Shown one piece after another: positions 13,482 to 25,955 of a stretch of DNA of 64,000 nucleotides. Numbering within the stretch: the first letter of the stretch is position 1; every line of letters begins with the position of its first letter. Position numbers and translations under genes: made by a program. This DNA is from Delphinus delphis. Lineage: Eukaryota > Chordata > Mammalia > Artiodactyla > Delphinidae. A model generated the notes under the pieces. The model was not told the DNA's origin. It was given only the letters and a program-made list of their open reading frames with translations, and did no database searches. The stretch is taken from the NCBI RefSeq assembly GCF_949987515.2, contig NC_082698.1, positions 4,422,455 through 4,486,454 on the forward strand. The letters run 5' to 3'.

Positions 13482-13885
13482 AATATTATTCAGCCATAAA
13501 AAAGAACGAAATAACGCCATCTGCAGCAACATGGATGCAACTACCGATTATCACACGAAGTGAAGTAAGTCAGAAAGAGAAACAGAATCACGAACATAGA
13601 GAACTGACTGGTGATTGCCAAGGATTGGGTGGGGATTGGGGGAGGGATGGAGTAGGAAGTTGGGATTAGCAGATGTAAGCTTTTATAGAGAGAATGGATA
13701 AACAGCAAGGTCCTACTGTATAGCACAGAGAACTATATTCAATATCTTATGATAAACCATAAAGGAAAAGAATATTTTTTAAAAAGAATGTATATATATA
13801 TGTATAACTGAATCACTTTGCTGTAAGCAGAAATTAACACAACATTGTAAATCAACTATACTTCCGTTAAAAAATATTGACAAAA
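13040..13885 (+). mobile_element. Younger 5'-truncated L1 (ORF2 C-terminus and 3' UTR)
   Basis: Contains a recognisable ORF2 end ([20 protein letters not shown], then [13 protein letters not shown] and PKCLLTDEWIKKM) and the cetartiodactyl-type L1 3' end (actgaatcactttgctgtaa, aacacaacattgtaaatcaa). A (CA)n tract at 13,445-13,479 interrupts it. It is much less decayed than the L1 pieces at 5-9 kb. Confidence 0.92.
13445..13479. repeat. (CA)n microsatellite inside the L1
   Basis: About 17 uninterrupted AC dinucleotides. Confidence 0.95.
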
Positions 13886-14035
13886 AACAAAAAAAGAAAA
13901 CTGTTGCTATTAAGGTGACTGTTATTAAAAAGTAATGATAATAATCAGGTTCCTCCCAAAAGAAAACAATAAAGAGGAAAAAGAAATCAGGACTTACTGG
14001 GGGCCTAACATACACTAGGCCTGGGAGAGCGGGTG

Positions 14036-14423
14036 TGGGAGTCTGCTGGGGCTGCCATCACGAAGTACCGCAGACTGCGCAAACAACAGAAATGGGTTTT
14101 CTTACAGTTCTGGAGGCTGGAAGGCCAAGAGCAAGGTGCTGTCAGGGCCGGCTTCCTCTGAAGTCTCTCTCCTCGGCTGGTAGACGGCCATCTTCTCCCT
14201 GTGTCCTCACTTGGTCCTCCCTCTGTGTGTGTCTGTGTCCTAATCTCCTCCTCCTATAAGGACATCAGTCATATTGGATTAGGACCCACCCTAGTAACCT
14301 CACTTTAACATAAATTATCTCTTTAAAGACCTTATCTTCAAATGCAATCACATTCTGAGGTACTGGGAGTTAGAACTCCATCAACGTATGAATCTGGGGG
14401 GACCCAATTCAGCCCATAGCAGC
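14036..14423 (-). mobile_element. MaLR-type LTR (MST/MLT1-like)
   Basis: Reverse-complement of the familiar LTR that starts tgctatgggctgaatt and contains tccttataggaggagg and gaggacacagggagaagatg. Confidence 0.65.
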
Positions 14424-14429
14424 CATCTC

Positions 14430-14575
14430 ACTCATCTTATCTCATGTCATTCTCAAAATAACCCCCAAGTCAGTATTATTATTGCTCTCCTGTGAAAGTT
14501 GGCACCACAGTGATGAGGGGTGAGGAAAGATGGTAAACCCAGGTCCACATCTCTCCAACGCAGCTGCTGCTCCTT
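14430..14575 (+). mobile_element. MIR-like relic
   Basis: ctcatgtcattctcaaaata, accc...gtattattattgctctcc and acccaggtccacatctctcc resemble MIR. Divergent. Confidence 0.45.
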
Positions 14576-14765
14576 GAAGATGCATTTTCCTGCCAAAAGA
14601 AGACTTAACGGGTATTATGCAGAATGTGAGAAAAAAACTGAATGTGTATCACTTTTGTAACATTTTAAACGTGAACCCGGTCATTATTTCTCATTGGAAT
14701 AAATATCCAATTACAAGCAGACACTGCTACTGAAAAATAATATTTCCAAAATGTTAAGAATGAGG

Positions 14766-14979
14766 TTTTTTTTTTTTTTTTTTTTTTTGCTGTATGCGGA
14801 CCTCGCACCGCTGTGGCCTCTCCCGTTGCGGAGCACAGGCTCCGGACGCGCAGGCCCAGCGGCCACGGCCCACGGGCCCAGCCGCTCCGTGGCATGCGGG
14901 ATCCTCCCGGACCGGGGCACGAACCCGCGTCCCCTGCATCGGCAGGCGGACTCCCAACCACTGCGCCAGCAGGAAGCCC
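14766..14979 (-). mobile_element. CHR-2 SINE
   Basis: Long T-run (14,766-14,788), then the reverse-complement CHR-2. The flanks share TGAGGTT. Confidence 0.92.
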
Positions 14980-15369
14980 AGTGAGGTTATTTTTAAAACA
15001 AGTACCAAGTGAGCTGTTCTGAGCTTCTAGGTGCCCACGTCCTGTCAGTGAAAGAGCAGGTTTCCCTGAGTCTGCTCGGAGGCAGGTGGACCCCAGGACA
15101 GACAGCACAGCCCTGGTGCCGGGGGCTCTGCTTCTCCTTGGTCCTAATCTCACTCGCCGGCAGCATGGTTATCTCAGCACTTCCTTTGGGTCTTTCCACA
15201 CCATTCACCACTTAGTCCACACTCTTTGAATAGGCCTTAGTGGAGTATCATCCTCACCACAAAAAACAGATGAGGCAGCGGCCACCTCCTTCACGTAGTA
15301 GTGCGTGAAAAGAGAGTCCTTTACACACAGAGAGGCTGCAGAGAGGGTGTCTGGAGCAGTGGAATCACA

Positions 15370-15477
15370 CAAAGACTTGAGCGTCGCCCGCTCTGACACA
15401 GACCACTTGTGTGCCACAGACCAAGTCACTTCGCCCTCTGAGCCTCAGGTCCCCATCTGTCAAATAGGGGTGGTTCT
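15370..15477 (-). mobile_element. MIR-like relic
   Basis: accaagtcacttcgccctct, gagcctcaggtccccatctg and tcaaatagggg resemble the reverse MIR core. Confidence 0.6.
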
Positions 15478-15866
15478 TTTCTTAAGTTCTTTTCCACTGT
15501 GGTTTATCACAGGATATTGAATATAGGCTGCTGTGCTCTACAGAAGGACCTTGTTGTTTATCCATTCTCTATACAACAGTTATCACCTGCTAATCCCACA
15601 CTCCGAATCCATCTCACCCGCGACAACCACAAGTCCGTTCTCTATGTCTGTGAGTCTATTTCTGTTTCGTAGATAAGTTCATTTGTGTCATTTTATATTC
15701 CGCACGTAAGCGTATCATATGGTATTTGTCTTTCTCTGCCTGACTTATTTCACTCAGTATGATAATCTCTGGGTCCATCCATGTTGCTGCAAATGGTATT
15801 ATTTCGTTCTTTTTTCTGGCTGACTAATATTCCATTGTATACATGTACCACATCTTCTTTATCCCA
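15478..15866 (-). mobile_element. L1 3' fragment
   Basis: Reverse-complement of the L1 ORF2 end and 3' UTR: tgttgctgcaaatggtatta, gactaatattccattgtata, gaaggaccttgttgtttatc. Confidence 0.88.
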
Positions 15867-16211
15867 AATGAGGACGATTCTTCTCCCACAAGATTGTCAC
15901 GAAGCCTAACGAGATAGCACAGGAAACGGGAGACTGTCCTGGCCGGCTCACAACAGATGGGAGACACTGCTATGACCTCCGACACGATCAGCATCAGTGT
16001 TTGTATTAAGTGACAATGCAAAATAGAGCTTCAGTCTGTGACAAGTGCCAAGAGGCACGTGTGTCCTCGGTGGGGTGGTGAGAGAAGAGTGAGGGCCGGT
16101 TCCCCACAGGACGGGCTTGCTGTACACAACCAGGCCCGTCCATGGCAGCTGCAGAAGCCTTTGTAACCACACAGGACCCTGTGAGGCCTTTCCAGAACAA
16201 ACCCCCACTCC

Positions 16212-16757
16212 TGTCCTCCGCCTGCCTTTTGTCTGTAAAAAAACCTTTAGTTAAAGAATAAATGTCATCAGAGAAGTGAGAAAATGCAGAAAGAAAGGAA
16301 AACAGTCAAGCAAGAAAAAATAATAGTACTTTAGCCATTAAACCAAGTCAAGGACCTGCAGTTCTTCCTCAAGGGCTATAGATACGATTCTGAGCTACGT
16401 CCTTGAGCTGTTTTGCAGATACTGAAGCGCCCTCCAGGCGGAAGAAGTTAACTGGAGGCTGCCCACATGCACGCAGACCTCAGACTGGCTGGAACCAGAA
16501 GGTGGACGATGGTGACTCTCAATGACCTCACCACCAGCCAATCAGAAGAATGTGCCCGAGCTGATCACGCCCTGCTCCTTGAACACTATGACTCCTCACT
16601 GCCCGCCCTCCAGCGTGGGACACACAGTCTTAAAGGCGTTAGCCCGCCGTGGCCCCCTTTGCCCGGCAAAGCAATAAAGCTACTTCCTTCTACTTCACCC
16701 AAAACTCTGTGTCTCGAGATTAATTAATCCGGCACTGGTGTACAGAGGCCACATTTC
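16212..16757 (+). mobile_element. ERV-type solo LTR (copy B)
   Basis: Shares its first approximately 240 bp with the reverse strand of 9.68-9.92 kb. It then has a CCAAT box (gccaatcagaag), AATAAAGC and a short U5-like tail. No internal viral sequence is recognised, so it is a solo or truncated LTR. Confidence 0.7.
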
Positions 16758-17059
16758 AGCAACATCTTCACCTGCCAGGTTGTACGCTCAGCCCTAAGGC
16801 GGCCATGTGCCTATGGCACCTAAGTCCCAACCCACCGTTCCCATCCAAGCAGGGACTCACAGCTCAGGCCCCCGAGGCTCCCCGCTGAGGTGAACCCCAG
16901 AGCCCTTCTCCACTGCTTTGTAATCAAGTAAAGCTGCTAACAGTGGAGATATCTTTTTAAAAAATGGCCAGGGATTCCTAGAGCCACAGGAAGAAACTAC
17001 ATAACCTAGGTGTTAAGTGTAAGGACGCCAGAGTCACACGAAGCCATAGGATTCATGTT

Positions 17060-17145
17060 CCACCTCAGAAACTTCCAAGCTGTGTGATCGTAGAAGCATT
17101 ATCAACCTCTCTGTTTCCTCATTCAGAAAATGGGAACCAGGGCCA
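17060..17145 (-). mobile_element. MIR-like relic
   Basis: gctgtgtgatcgtagaagca, cctctctgtttcctcattca, gaaaatgggaacc. Confidence 0.55.
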
Positions 17146-17224
17146 GATGAGAGAGGCACACATGTGGCTGCAGGGGGCCGGTGGGGGCATTGAATTTAAG
17201 GAGGGGCTCTCAGGGTCATGCAAG

Positions 17225-17765
17225 TGGAGGGTCAGCCTCTGAGAGCAAGTGCTATAGGGAAGAACGTCACTGACTCCATGTTGGATCTGTTCCTTTTACT
17301 TTAAACTTTTGTGCTCTGTTGCCTGTGCTTAGCCATGCTGGCTCTGCACCTTTTGTACAAGAATGTTGTCTATAGCCTGAAATATACAGGATAACCTATT
17401 CTCAGGGCTCTGACCTTTAAGAGTCCATTCATGCAGAGATAAAAAGTTGCAGAACAGAGGATAGCATTTGTCTTGTTGCAGGTTTACAGGAACATCGTGA
17501 CCTGACCTCCCTGAACAGCTGTAAGAACAAAGGATTCTGACACCAAGAAATCTGCAACAACCAACCACACCCCCTCCCTCCCTCACCTTGCCTTTAAAAG
17601 TGCTTTGCTGAAACCCTTCAAGGATCTTGGGGCTCTGGGGGCACGAGCCACCTGTGTCCTTGCATGGCCCTGCAATAAACCTTTCTCTGCTCCAAACCCC
17701 AATGTTTCCCTTTGTTTGGCCTCACTGGGCATCGGGCACGGGAACTTGCGTTGGGTAACACAAAC
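17225..17765 (+). mobile_element. Another ERV-type solo LTR
   Basis: Ends with a promoter-like TTTAAAAG, then AATAAACC and a short U5-like block finishing gggtaaca, typical of gammaretrovirus-like LTRs. Not related to copies A and B. The left boundary is uncertain. Confidence 0.6.
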
Positions 17766-18121
17766 ACTTCCTTAAATTTTGCACCCCAGGACCTCATACG
17801 GTCCTGCCGCTGGAGGGAAGAACCAGAGTATCTAGGGCAGAGGAGAAACCTGCAGTGCTTAGCAGAGCACCTGACATAGGGCAGACCCTCGATAAAAATT
17901 ATAATCATGTTAACTAACTCAACAGTCCACGCAGTAAGCTCAGGAAGATAGATTCTAACCTCCCGCACACCTCTCTCACTTCAATCTCTCTCCAAAGTTT
18001 ACCTGAAGAACATTCCCAACAGCACAGAAGTGGAACTTAACCAGAATGGGGTTCATTCCTATCCATACCCCAATGTGACATCTTTGGGGTGGTTACTGCT
18101 AAGCCTGACTACTGAGATCTT

Positions 18122-18135
18122 CCTCTAGATGGCGC
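18122..18135 (+). promoter_or_regulatory. CTCF-like core motif
   Basis: CCTCTAGATGGCGC matches the CCASYAGRKGGCRS core at 13 of 14 positions. Confidence 0.5.
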
Positions 18136-18944
18136 ACTATTCTAATCCTATAAATAATACTCAGGATCCGCTATAGCAAGTGTCACACCCATCACACCCT
18201 ATCAGTAGGTCTCTCGGGTATTTTTCCCCTGCAGGCTGGGTGCCTATTGACAACATGGAATGTCGTATTCATCCTTTTAACACACTGCCTGACATTCAGT
18301 GGACACAATAAATGCCTAAAACACATAATGGCTAATTGGGCCAATATGTCTAAAGTTTCCAAGTTAGTAAATTTATACAAAAAGGTTAACGTTTTCAGAC
18401 AGTAAGTTATTATTACAGCAGTAGTAAATGATTCAAAAGAATTAGCTCCATGTTGCAATAATGATCCAAAGCCTTCATGAGACAGTTAAAGCCATTTCTC
18501 CCATCGTATTTTGGAACAGACTTGCACTTAACTTAATTCAGAGCTTGTCAGTTGATAACGGTTTATATCCCCATCAGTCCTATTCCGGCAGCACTTAGTT
18601 TGGGTTTGTTTTGAGAAGGATCTGTGATTCCAGGAAACCGAGCAGACTGAACCCTCTGGGTCTCCGGGGCCCACCCTGCCGGGCGATACAGCGCAACCCA
18701 CGCGTTGGCATAGGCTGCGGGGTCTACATCCCCCTGGGTCAGCACAACTCTGAGAAGTGCAATTACCTCAGCACAAACGCTAGACGGAAGCGTGGAACTG
18801 TCTTCCCTCCAAAGTTTCGTAACAGCGGCCTTTCCGGTGGTTAGCGCCAGTCACAGCGTCGCGGTTCTGCACCTGCGCTGACCTCGCCGCGCTCCCGCTC
18901 GGGAGCCTGCGTTTCTACCCGAAGGGCGCAGTGGGCCCGCTGCG

Positions 18945-18958
18945 TCGCCAGATGGCGC
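18945..18958 (+). promoter_or_regulatory. CTCF-like core motif
   Basis: TCGCCAGATGGCGC matches the 14-base core at 12 positions. It lies inside the CpG-rich block. Confidence 0.45.
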
Positions 18959-19075
18959 TGCGGCCCCAGCCTTCGCGCTCCGGGGGCCGCGTGGGCTCGG
19001 GCCGGCGGGTCCCCTCCGCTTCCGGGTGGGACAAACAGAAGCGCCTCGGACCAGTGGCGCTCCGGTCACTCGGCT

Positions 19076-19089
19076 CCAGCAGATGGCGG
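19076..19089 (+). promoter_or_regulatory. CTCF-like core motif (perfect)
   Basis: CCAGCAGATGGCGG matches CCASYAGRKGGCRS at all 14 positions, in the same direction as the two other motifs nearby. Confidence 0.6.
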
Positions 19090-19399
19090 AAGGCGACTGG
19101 GCCTGATGCGGGTGGACTGCTTTTTTTTTTTTTGCTTTCAAGAAAAGCCCAAAAGCTGGATTTTTGTTTGAAATGCTAGCAATTACTGTACTTTAAACAT
19201 TTTAACAGAAACTTCTTTAAGGGATGGGCGCGGGGCGGGGCTACGCGGGAGGCCCGCTGGGGACGCAGCAGGACTGAGGCTGCGAGGCCCCAGGAGGCAA
19301 GTCCTGGCCCCGGCCTCACACACAGAGAGGCAGTAAGAGTAACGTAAGGAACCCCCTGTACCTATCACCCAGCTTCAACAATTGTTGTATGTGGGCATC

Positions 19400-20490
19400 T
19401 GGTGTCATCCATATACCCCCAGGACATTTCCACCTCCCACCTCCACTGATTTAGTTTGAAGTAAATCCCAGATATCCTATTTCTTCCTCCATAAATAGGT
19501 AGTGTGTATCTCTAACAGTCAGGACTCTTCTAACATAACAATACCTTTGTCACAATAATAATACTATTATCACACCAAAAATATTTCCTTAATATCATCA
19601 AATACTCATTCAGTGCCCCAGTTTCTCCACTGCCTCATGGATGTGTCCTTAACAGTGGATTTTTCCAAATCAATTCCAAAAAGGCCCATGAGTTGCTTTC
19701 CTTTGATTTTAAAATGCTTTTTGAATTCCGGTAAAATTTTTCACATACCAAAAACCATACAGATCTCAAGTGTATAGTTCTCAGAGTTTGGTCAAATATA
19801 GATATTTGCGTGATCAACATATCAATCCAAATGTAAAAGCTTTCCATCACCCCTGAAAGTCCCCTCCTGCCCCCTTGCAATCCATCCTGCTACACGCAGC
19901 CCACCAGAAACCACTGACTGTACTTCTGTTATCATAGAGGAGTTTTGCCGTTCTAGAAAATCACATAAGTGGGCAGGCAGCATGTACCCATCTGTGTCTA
20001 ACTTCTTTCACCCAACGTAATATGTTCTTCGAGGTTCAGTCACAATGTCCTATGCACCAAGACTTAATTCTTTTTATTCCTTTTCCATGTTTCACCGTGT
20101 AAATATAACACAGCTTATACTGTAACATAGCCTCTTAGGACATACCCTGTTGATGTATTTGGATTGTTCCCAGGTTTTGGATATAGCTGCTCACACAAGT
20201 CCCTTTGTGGCAATATGCTTTCATTTCTCCTTGGCAAATGCCTTGGAGTGGAATTGCTGGATCCTGGGAAAGATGTATATTTGACTTTATAAGTATCTGT
20301 CTGAGACTTTCCAACCTGGTCACACCACTTACATGCCCACAGCAATGTCTGAGAACCCCATGTGCTCGGCAGCCTCCCCTGCATTTGCTGTTTTCTGTCT
20401 TTTTAATTTTAACCCTTCTGGTGGGTGTGTAACGGTATCTCCGTGGAGTTTTAAATTGCACTTCCTGGTGTTTTGGGAATGAGTTCTAGT
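19400..20490 (-). mobile_element. Old L1 (L1M-type) fragment
   Basis: Reverse-complement text typical of old L1 ORF2/3' sequence, such as ccttggagtggaattgctgg, gttcccaggttttggatata and cacaagtccctttgtggcaa. Frames are heavily broken. Confidence 0.65.
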
Positions 20491-21780
20491 TCTCTAGGTT
20501 CCTACTTATCTGAAAATGTCTTTATTTCACCCTTTTTTAAAACAGGGTATTTTCCTTGGATATAGAAATCTAGGTGGACAGATTTTTTTTTCCATTGACT
20601 GCCAGGCCTTGCAGAGTCTTGCCCTGGACTTGGGAAGTCCCGCCCCTGGCTAAGGACCCTCAGCCGAGGTGTGTGCGTGCCTGCCCTTCTGCACACAGTC
20701 CCTCCTCTTGCAGCATCACGCCTGCCAAACCCGTCTTTCTCAGCAGCCCGTTCTCCAGTCTCTGCTCCCACAGCAAGGGGAGATGCCTCCTCTCCACTCG
20801 GTCTCACCTCCCTGCACCCGCACAGAAATTGGGGCCAGGAGGCACATGGCTCAAATTGCGTGGTTTCTTCTCTCAAGGATGCCAGCCTGAGCTGGCTGTG
20901 GCCCAGTTCCCACAGAGAGTGCCTTACCTATTTTGTTGCATTTTACGATTGTTTGAAGTGGGAGAGTGAGTCTAAAACCAGTTTACTCCATCATGGTTGA
21001 AGTCCAAGACCTTCTCATCTGTTCCTTTAAATAGGTTTTTTTGCCCTCTTGTTGTTGTTGTTGTTTTGTTTTGTTTTTGTTGTTCCTTGCAGTATATTGA
21101 AGAAAGCAGTTCCTTGTCCTGCAGACTTGCCCACATCTGGATTCCACCTCTGCCTCTTACTTGCCCCTCTCCCTCGTGTTTCCCGGACACTGGTATTTCC
21201 ATCTGGAGGCCAAATCCCATTCCAGCTGATTTCTTCGCAGACCACTCGGAGGTCCAGGTGTATACTGCTCTCTGCTTGCACTCAATGCTCAGTCTCTTTC
21301 TGTGATGTGAGTAGCCTTTGATGATCATTGCCTGGATTTATCTTTTCATGAAGGATTTGAGGAATGGTGACACTCTTTTACAAGTTCCCTTCTCCTGTCA
21401 CTTACTGAATGCATCTATAAAGAGAAACTCTCCCTAATCAGCTGCGTGGTTGCACTGAGGCACAGCTCCTGGAAGAAAGGCAGATGAAAGTTTGACCTTC
21501 TCCCTTGCTTTGCCAGAGTGGACTGGTTTCCTTATATCTTTTGAACGTGCCCAGTGAGTTTCTTTTCTTTCTTTTTATTCTGAAGGAATCATTGTGAACT
21601 TGAGGAATTTAAATACATTTTGTGCATTTCAAGTCCCTATAGTTATTCAATATTTTTTTTAGCTAGAGATCAAAGTTTCCCCACTTGGGACACGGGAGGC
21701 CTCTTCACAGCGGCTCCTGGGTCCTTTAGGCCTGACCCCAGTAGTCTCTGAGAGGTATCCTTGCTTTTTACTTGTTGATT

Positions 21781-22095
21781 TTATTTATTTATTTTGGGCT
21801 GTGTTGGGTCTTCATTGCTGCGCACAGGCTTTCTCCAGTTGCGGTGAGCGGGGGCTGCCCTTTGCCCTGGTGTGCAGGCTTCTCACTGCAGTGGCTTCTC
21901 TTGTTGTGGAGCACGGGCTCTAGGCGCGCGGGCTTCAGTAGTTGTGGCTCGCGGGCTCTAGAGCGCAGGCTCAGTAGTTGTGGTGCACGGGCTTAGTTGC
22001 TGTGGGCACGTGGGATCTTCCCGGACCAGGGCTCGAACCCGTGTCCCCTGCATTGGCGGGCGGATTGTTAACCACTGTGCCACCAGGGAAGCCCC
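21781..22095 (-). mobile_element. CHR-1 SINE
   Basis: Starts ttatttatttattttgggctg and ends caccagggaagcccc. The body has the CHR-1-type gtagttgtggctcgcgggct repeats. Confidence 0.9.
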
Positions 22096-25000
22096 ATCTC
22101 CTTCCTTGCTTTTGAGTGTGACAAGTCATTCCAGGCTTATCCTGCTCAGTTCTTGCACCTGATACAGGATTTACCATTTCTATCGGGAAACTCGGTTTTC
22201 TTTTAGTAGGAAACAGTATTGAGAGACCACAATCTAGGAAGTAAGGACACTCATGACTATTGGGTAAGTTCTAGGTCCTTCTGGGAATATATCAGGAAAT
22301 ATGTCTTCTCTTTCACATTTTAAAAGAAATATATACCATGAATTCATACTGCCATTCCCAATTCAAAATCTACTTACTGTAACAAGGAATCCAGCTCTGC
22401 TTTTTGATATTTGACCGCTGACAGCTTTGAAGCCTCATCCCTTGCCTCCCTCCCCTCCCCCACCTCCCCTGCCTGACCCCACGTCTGAGTGAGCTGATAA
22501 GAAGGGCCAGATGCTCCCCGCTTCTAACCAGCAAGCCCCCGCCACCAGCTTACCCTCACGCCGGCCCCGCCTCCTGACCACAGCAAAACCCCAGCCAGGT
22601 TCTTTTACTCACACTCTCAAGCCATTTCAGACCTGGTGAGAGGCCTGCCCTGCTCCCCCGGAGACCTCAGTTATCTGAGTCATGAGACTTTCATACCCTC
22701 TGGAGGACGGACGCGGCACCATCAGGCCCTACACACAAATCAAACCTGAGGGGAGGGTCCCTTCTTTGCAGGGTATCCACAGAACACTTCACTGTTTGAT
22801 CTCATATTTATAGCCTTTTTTCTTAGGCTGAAAAACTCTCTAGTGATACTCACGTAATTACCTATTTGCTTTCTCCCATTATAATGAGTTCAGAATAATG
22901 ATATCAATATTACCACCAATGCAATTATTGAAAACTGCTTGATATTATTTTTCAGTTCATTTATATCCTTGGGGAATGGCTCTCAAGGGATGCACCATTC
23001 AATTATTGTGTTTTAAATGACTTCAAAGTATTGCTCTTTGTGCGGCTCTGTTGCTGCCTGAATGTTAGTTTCACTTTAATTTCTACTTTAGGGTTTTCTA
23101 TATCTTTGATTCAATTGGTTTTATATTTATATAAATATTAATATGATTCAAGAGTCAAATCTATCAAAGAAGGGAAGTTCAGGGAAATCTAGCTTTTCTC
23201 CCTGTGCTCCCTCCTCCATTTTTACATTATATGTATTTCACATTATATGTATATCACATATATCATAATATATATATTATATACATATATATACATATGT
23301 AAACTATATGTATATTGCTTCATTTTAATAAGAGCAAATATGCATATATATTCATAAGCCCATTTTTTAGCTAAACGTAGCATATGCTATATGCAAGTTT
23401 TCCCACTTTATCTTTTGCACTTGATAATATTTGGAGGCAATTACTCCATAGCAGTTTACAGAAATATTAAAATCTTTTTGTTTGAATAGGCCACTTAAAG
23501 CTATTGAATCAATTGATGTATTTGATACCAATCTTGTTATATTTTAAAATATATGTTGATATAGCTATGTAGTCTTTCACTATGTTATCTGTATTCTCTG
23601 TCTCTCTTTTCTGTATGCTTAGATATTTCAGAGTATTTGTAGTTATGGTCTAATGGCTGCACTTACACTGACAGCTTTACATAATATCTCTGTTCCTTCT
23701 TTTTGAGCCCATTGGTGTCTTAATATGAGCCTTCTTGATAATTAGCTAAAACCTTCTCTGACACAATATTTAATTTGAAGTAATATTCTTTTACTCCCAG
23801 TTCATACCTAGAAGGCAATCAGAGAGCTTATTTTCTTTTCCATATACCCTCACCTCTACCCCACCCCATTCGCTATTAGTTGTGTTACGTCTACATTGTC
23901 GGAGCTTATACCCTCTACAAAAGATATTCTTTTGCTTAAAACCATCACGTAGCCTTAGTTCCGCACTTACGTTTATATTTAATATTCAACACTGAAACTT
24001 ACTAAAGGTATCTTCAGTTTGGGGTTATCTGAAGCTTGATCACCCCAAGTAAGGATGTTTAAGACAAGTTTTCTGTAGCCTCTATACTTGAAGGCCTCTT
24101 TGTAAACCTATATCTTCCTGTCATGCTTCCCTTGTTCTCTAGGGAAATTATTCTCCTCACTGTTCTCTCTTTTGTTATGATAAATGTCTAGGACATTCCA
24201 TTGCAATTCATTTCTTTATTACTTAGGTGACAGGGTTTTCCTACAGTATTAATATAGGAGGTTAGGACTCATAACTTTTTAGCTTCAAATTTCTAGGGGT
24301 CCCTATTCTATTCTTAGCAATAAGTGTTCCAAGTTGGCCTGTACTCTCTTCAGGTTGCTTGATGCACTGGTTTGTATATGGTTCCTCTCTCACCTTTGTA
24401 CCTAGGGTCCCTGTCTTCCTCAATTTGGAGTCTATCACCCAGCGGGAACCATTGAGTCTGGAAACTCGGTTGCTTGTCAGTGTACAGTATTTGTAAAGTA
24501 AATATTTCAGCCTTGCCAATCACGAACTCTTTGATACATTGCACAGCAAAACTTCCTTTATGAGTGGACATATGTAAAGGACACTGTTTTAAAACTGGCA
24601 AAAGAGAAAGAGAGTCGATCTCAAGGAAAATCACCTTTCCCTACCCAGAAATTTCCAATGTTTCAAAGGCAAAATTTTAATTAAGGCTGTAATGAGGGCT
24701 TTCCCAATGATAGATATACACCTAGAATTCTATAATCTTCTAATAACTACATATAAATAATCATTGATCATCTCTAAAGATTTTATTACAGTAAAAAAAT
24801 AACACAATTACTATAGGATAGAAACTTGTCTGAACTAATTATTAGAGTATTGAAATTCTGTTCTCAAGCAACTCAAATATCTAAACCTAAACTCATAGAT
24901 CTTTCCTTTCATTTTGCAAGAAACACATACTGAAAAGTGGTTCCAGGAGTTTCAATAATGACACACCCCTCACCTCCAGGAAAGAGGGTCTGTGAGATTC

Positions 25001-25574
25001 TCTCCAGGGGCACCGTCTGGCCCTTGGAGTCCAAGAATTATGAAGACCACAGAATTGAAAGGTTCAAATTGTTAGTTACTCAAATCTTTGACAATGGAAG
25101 GAATAATCTTTTATAAGAGATTATCAATTACCTATCTAGTTCAACTACTCACATATCATACACCTAGAGGTCAAAACCTTCTCCAATAAAATTGTTTCCT
25201 TCTATGTCAGTTCCCCTTTGAAGTAGTGATTTCACTCAGCATCTTTTGGGGATCTAGATATGCTGGCAGAGCCCTGCACTGTCATCTGCCTGTGGATATG
25301 CCAGTGCTCCAACTTGAAGTGAAGCCATTCCCAGACAGAGATCATGGAATCCAATGTCCTTTCAAGGAATCCAGGGATCAAGGACCCCACGTCCTTTCTA
25401 ATCTTATTTTAGTTTTATTTTCCCATAGTGTAAAAGTGAGGAAATGAAACTAATCCCCCAGAAGGTTAATAGTATCCAGGCATCTACACTACCCAACCCA
25501 CATCAGCTCTGTCACAGAGGATTAGGAGTTGGGAATTCTACACATTCACGTTGTTTTTCTAGGTGCTTTCCCAC
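22096..25574. other. AT-rich intergenic stretch, no gene seen
   Basis: No conserved protein and no splice structure. Probably composed of very old repeats that I cannot name. Confidence 0.55.
23222..23312. repeat. AT-rich low-complexity tract
   Basis: TA/CATA-type alternating sequence between 23,222 and 23,312. Confidence 0.8.
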
Positions 25575-25955
25575 ATTGCTGTAGGCAATCTATCTCTGCA
25601 TTGTATCTCAGGAATAGAAAGGCTCCAACTTTTTGGTCTCAGGGTCCCTTTGAGCTCTTAAAAATCACTGAGGACCACTAAGAGTTTTTGTTTATGTAGG
25701 TTATTAACTGAATATTTTTTAAAATGTCATTTATCAATTAATTTTAAAGCAATGATGAACCCATTTCATGTTTCACATAGAAACATCTTTTTTTAATGAA
25801 AAATACCTCTATTATCCAAAACAAATTAGTGAAAAGAGCAGCATTATTTTATATTAAATATATATTTTACTAAACCAAGTATCACAGCAAATCTCTGTGA
25901 TACCTGATTTAATAAAAGACAGCTGGATTCTCACATCTGCTCTGCACAGGGGAAA
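25575..25955. mobile_element. Unnamed interspersed repeat
   Basis: Contains tttggtctcagggtcccttt, cactgaggaccactaagagt and agacagctggattctcacat, which I recognise as part of a common mammalian interspersed family but cannot name with confidence. Confidence 0.4.

Larger units (their letters stand above)
18640..19120. promoter_or_regulatory. Isolated CpG-rich block 8 kb upstream of MKI67
   Basis: High density of CG dinucleotides, strongest at about 18,840-19,110, in an otherwise CpG-poor intergenic region. It contains CTCF-like cores at 18,945-18,958 and 19,076-19,089. No convincing coding frame or splice pattern is present. It may be an orphan CpG island, insulator, or promoter of a non-coding transcript. 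Confidence 0.6.
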
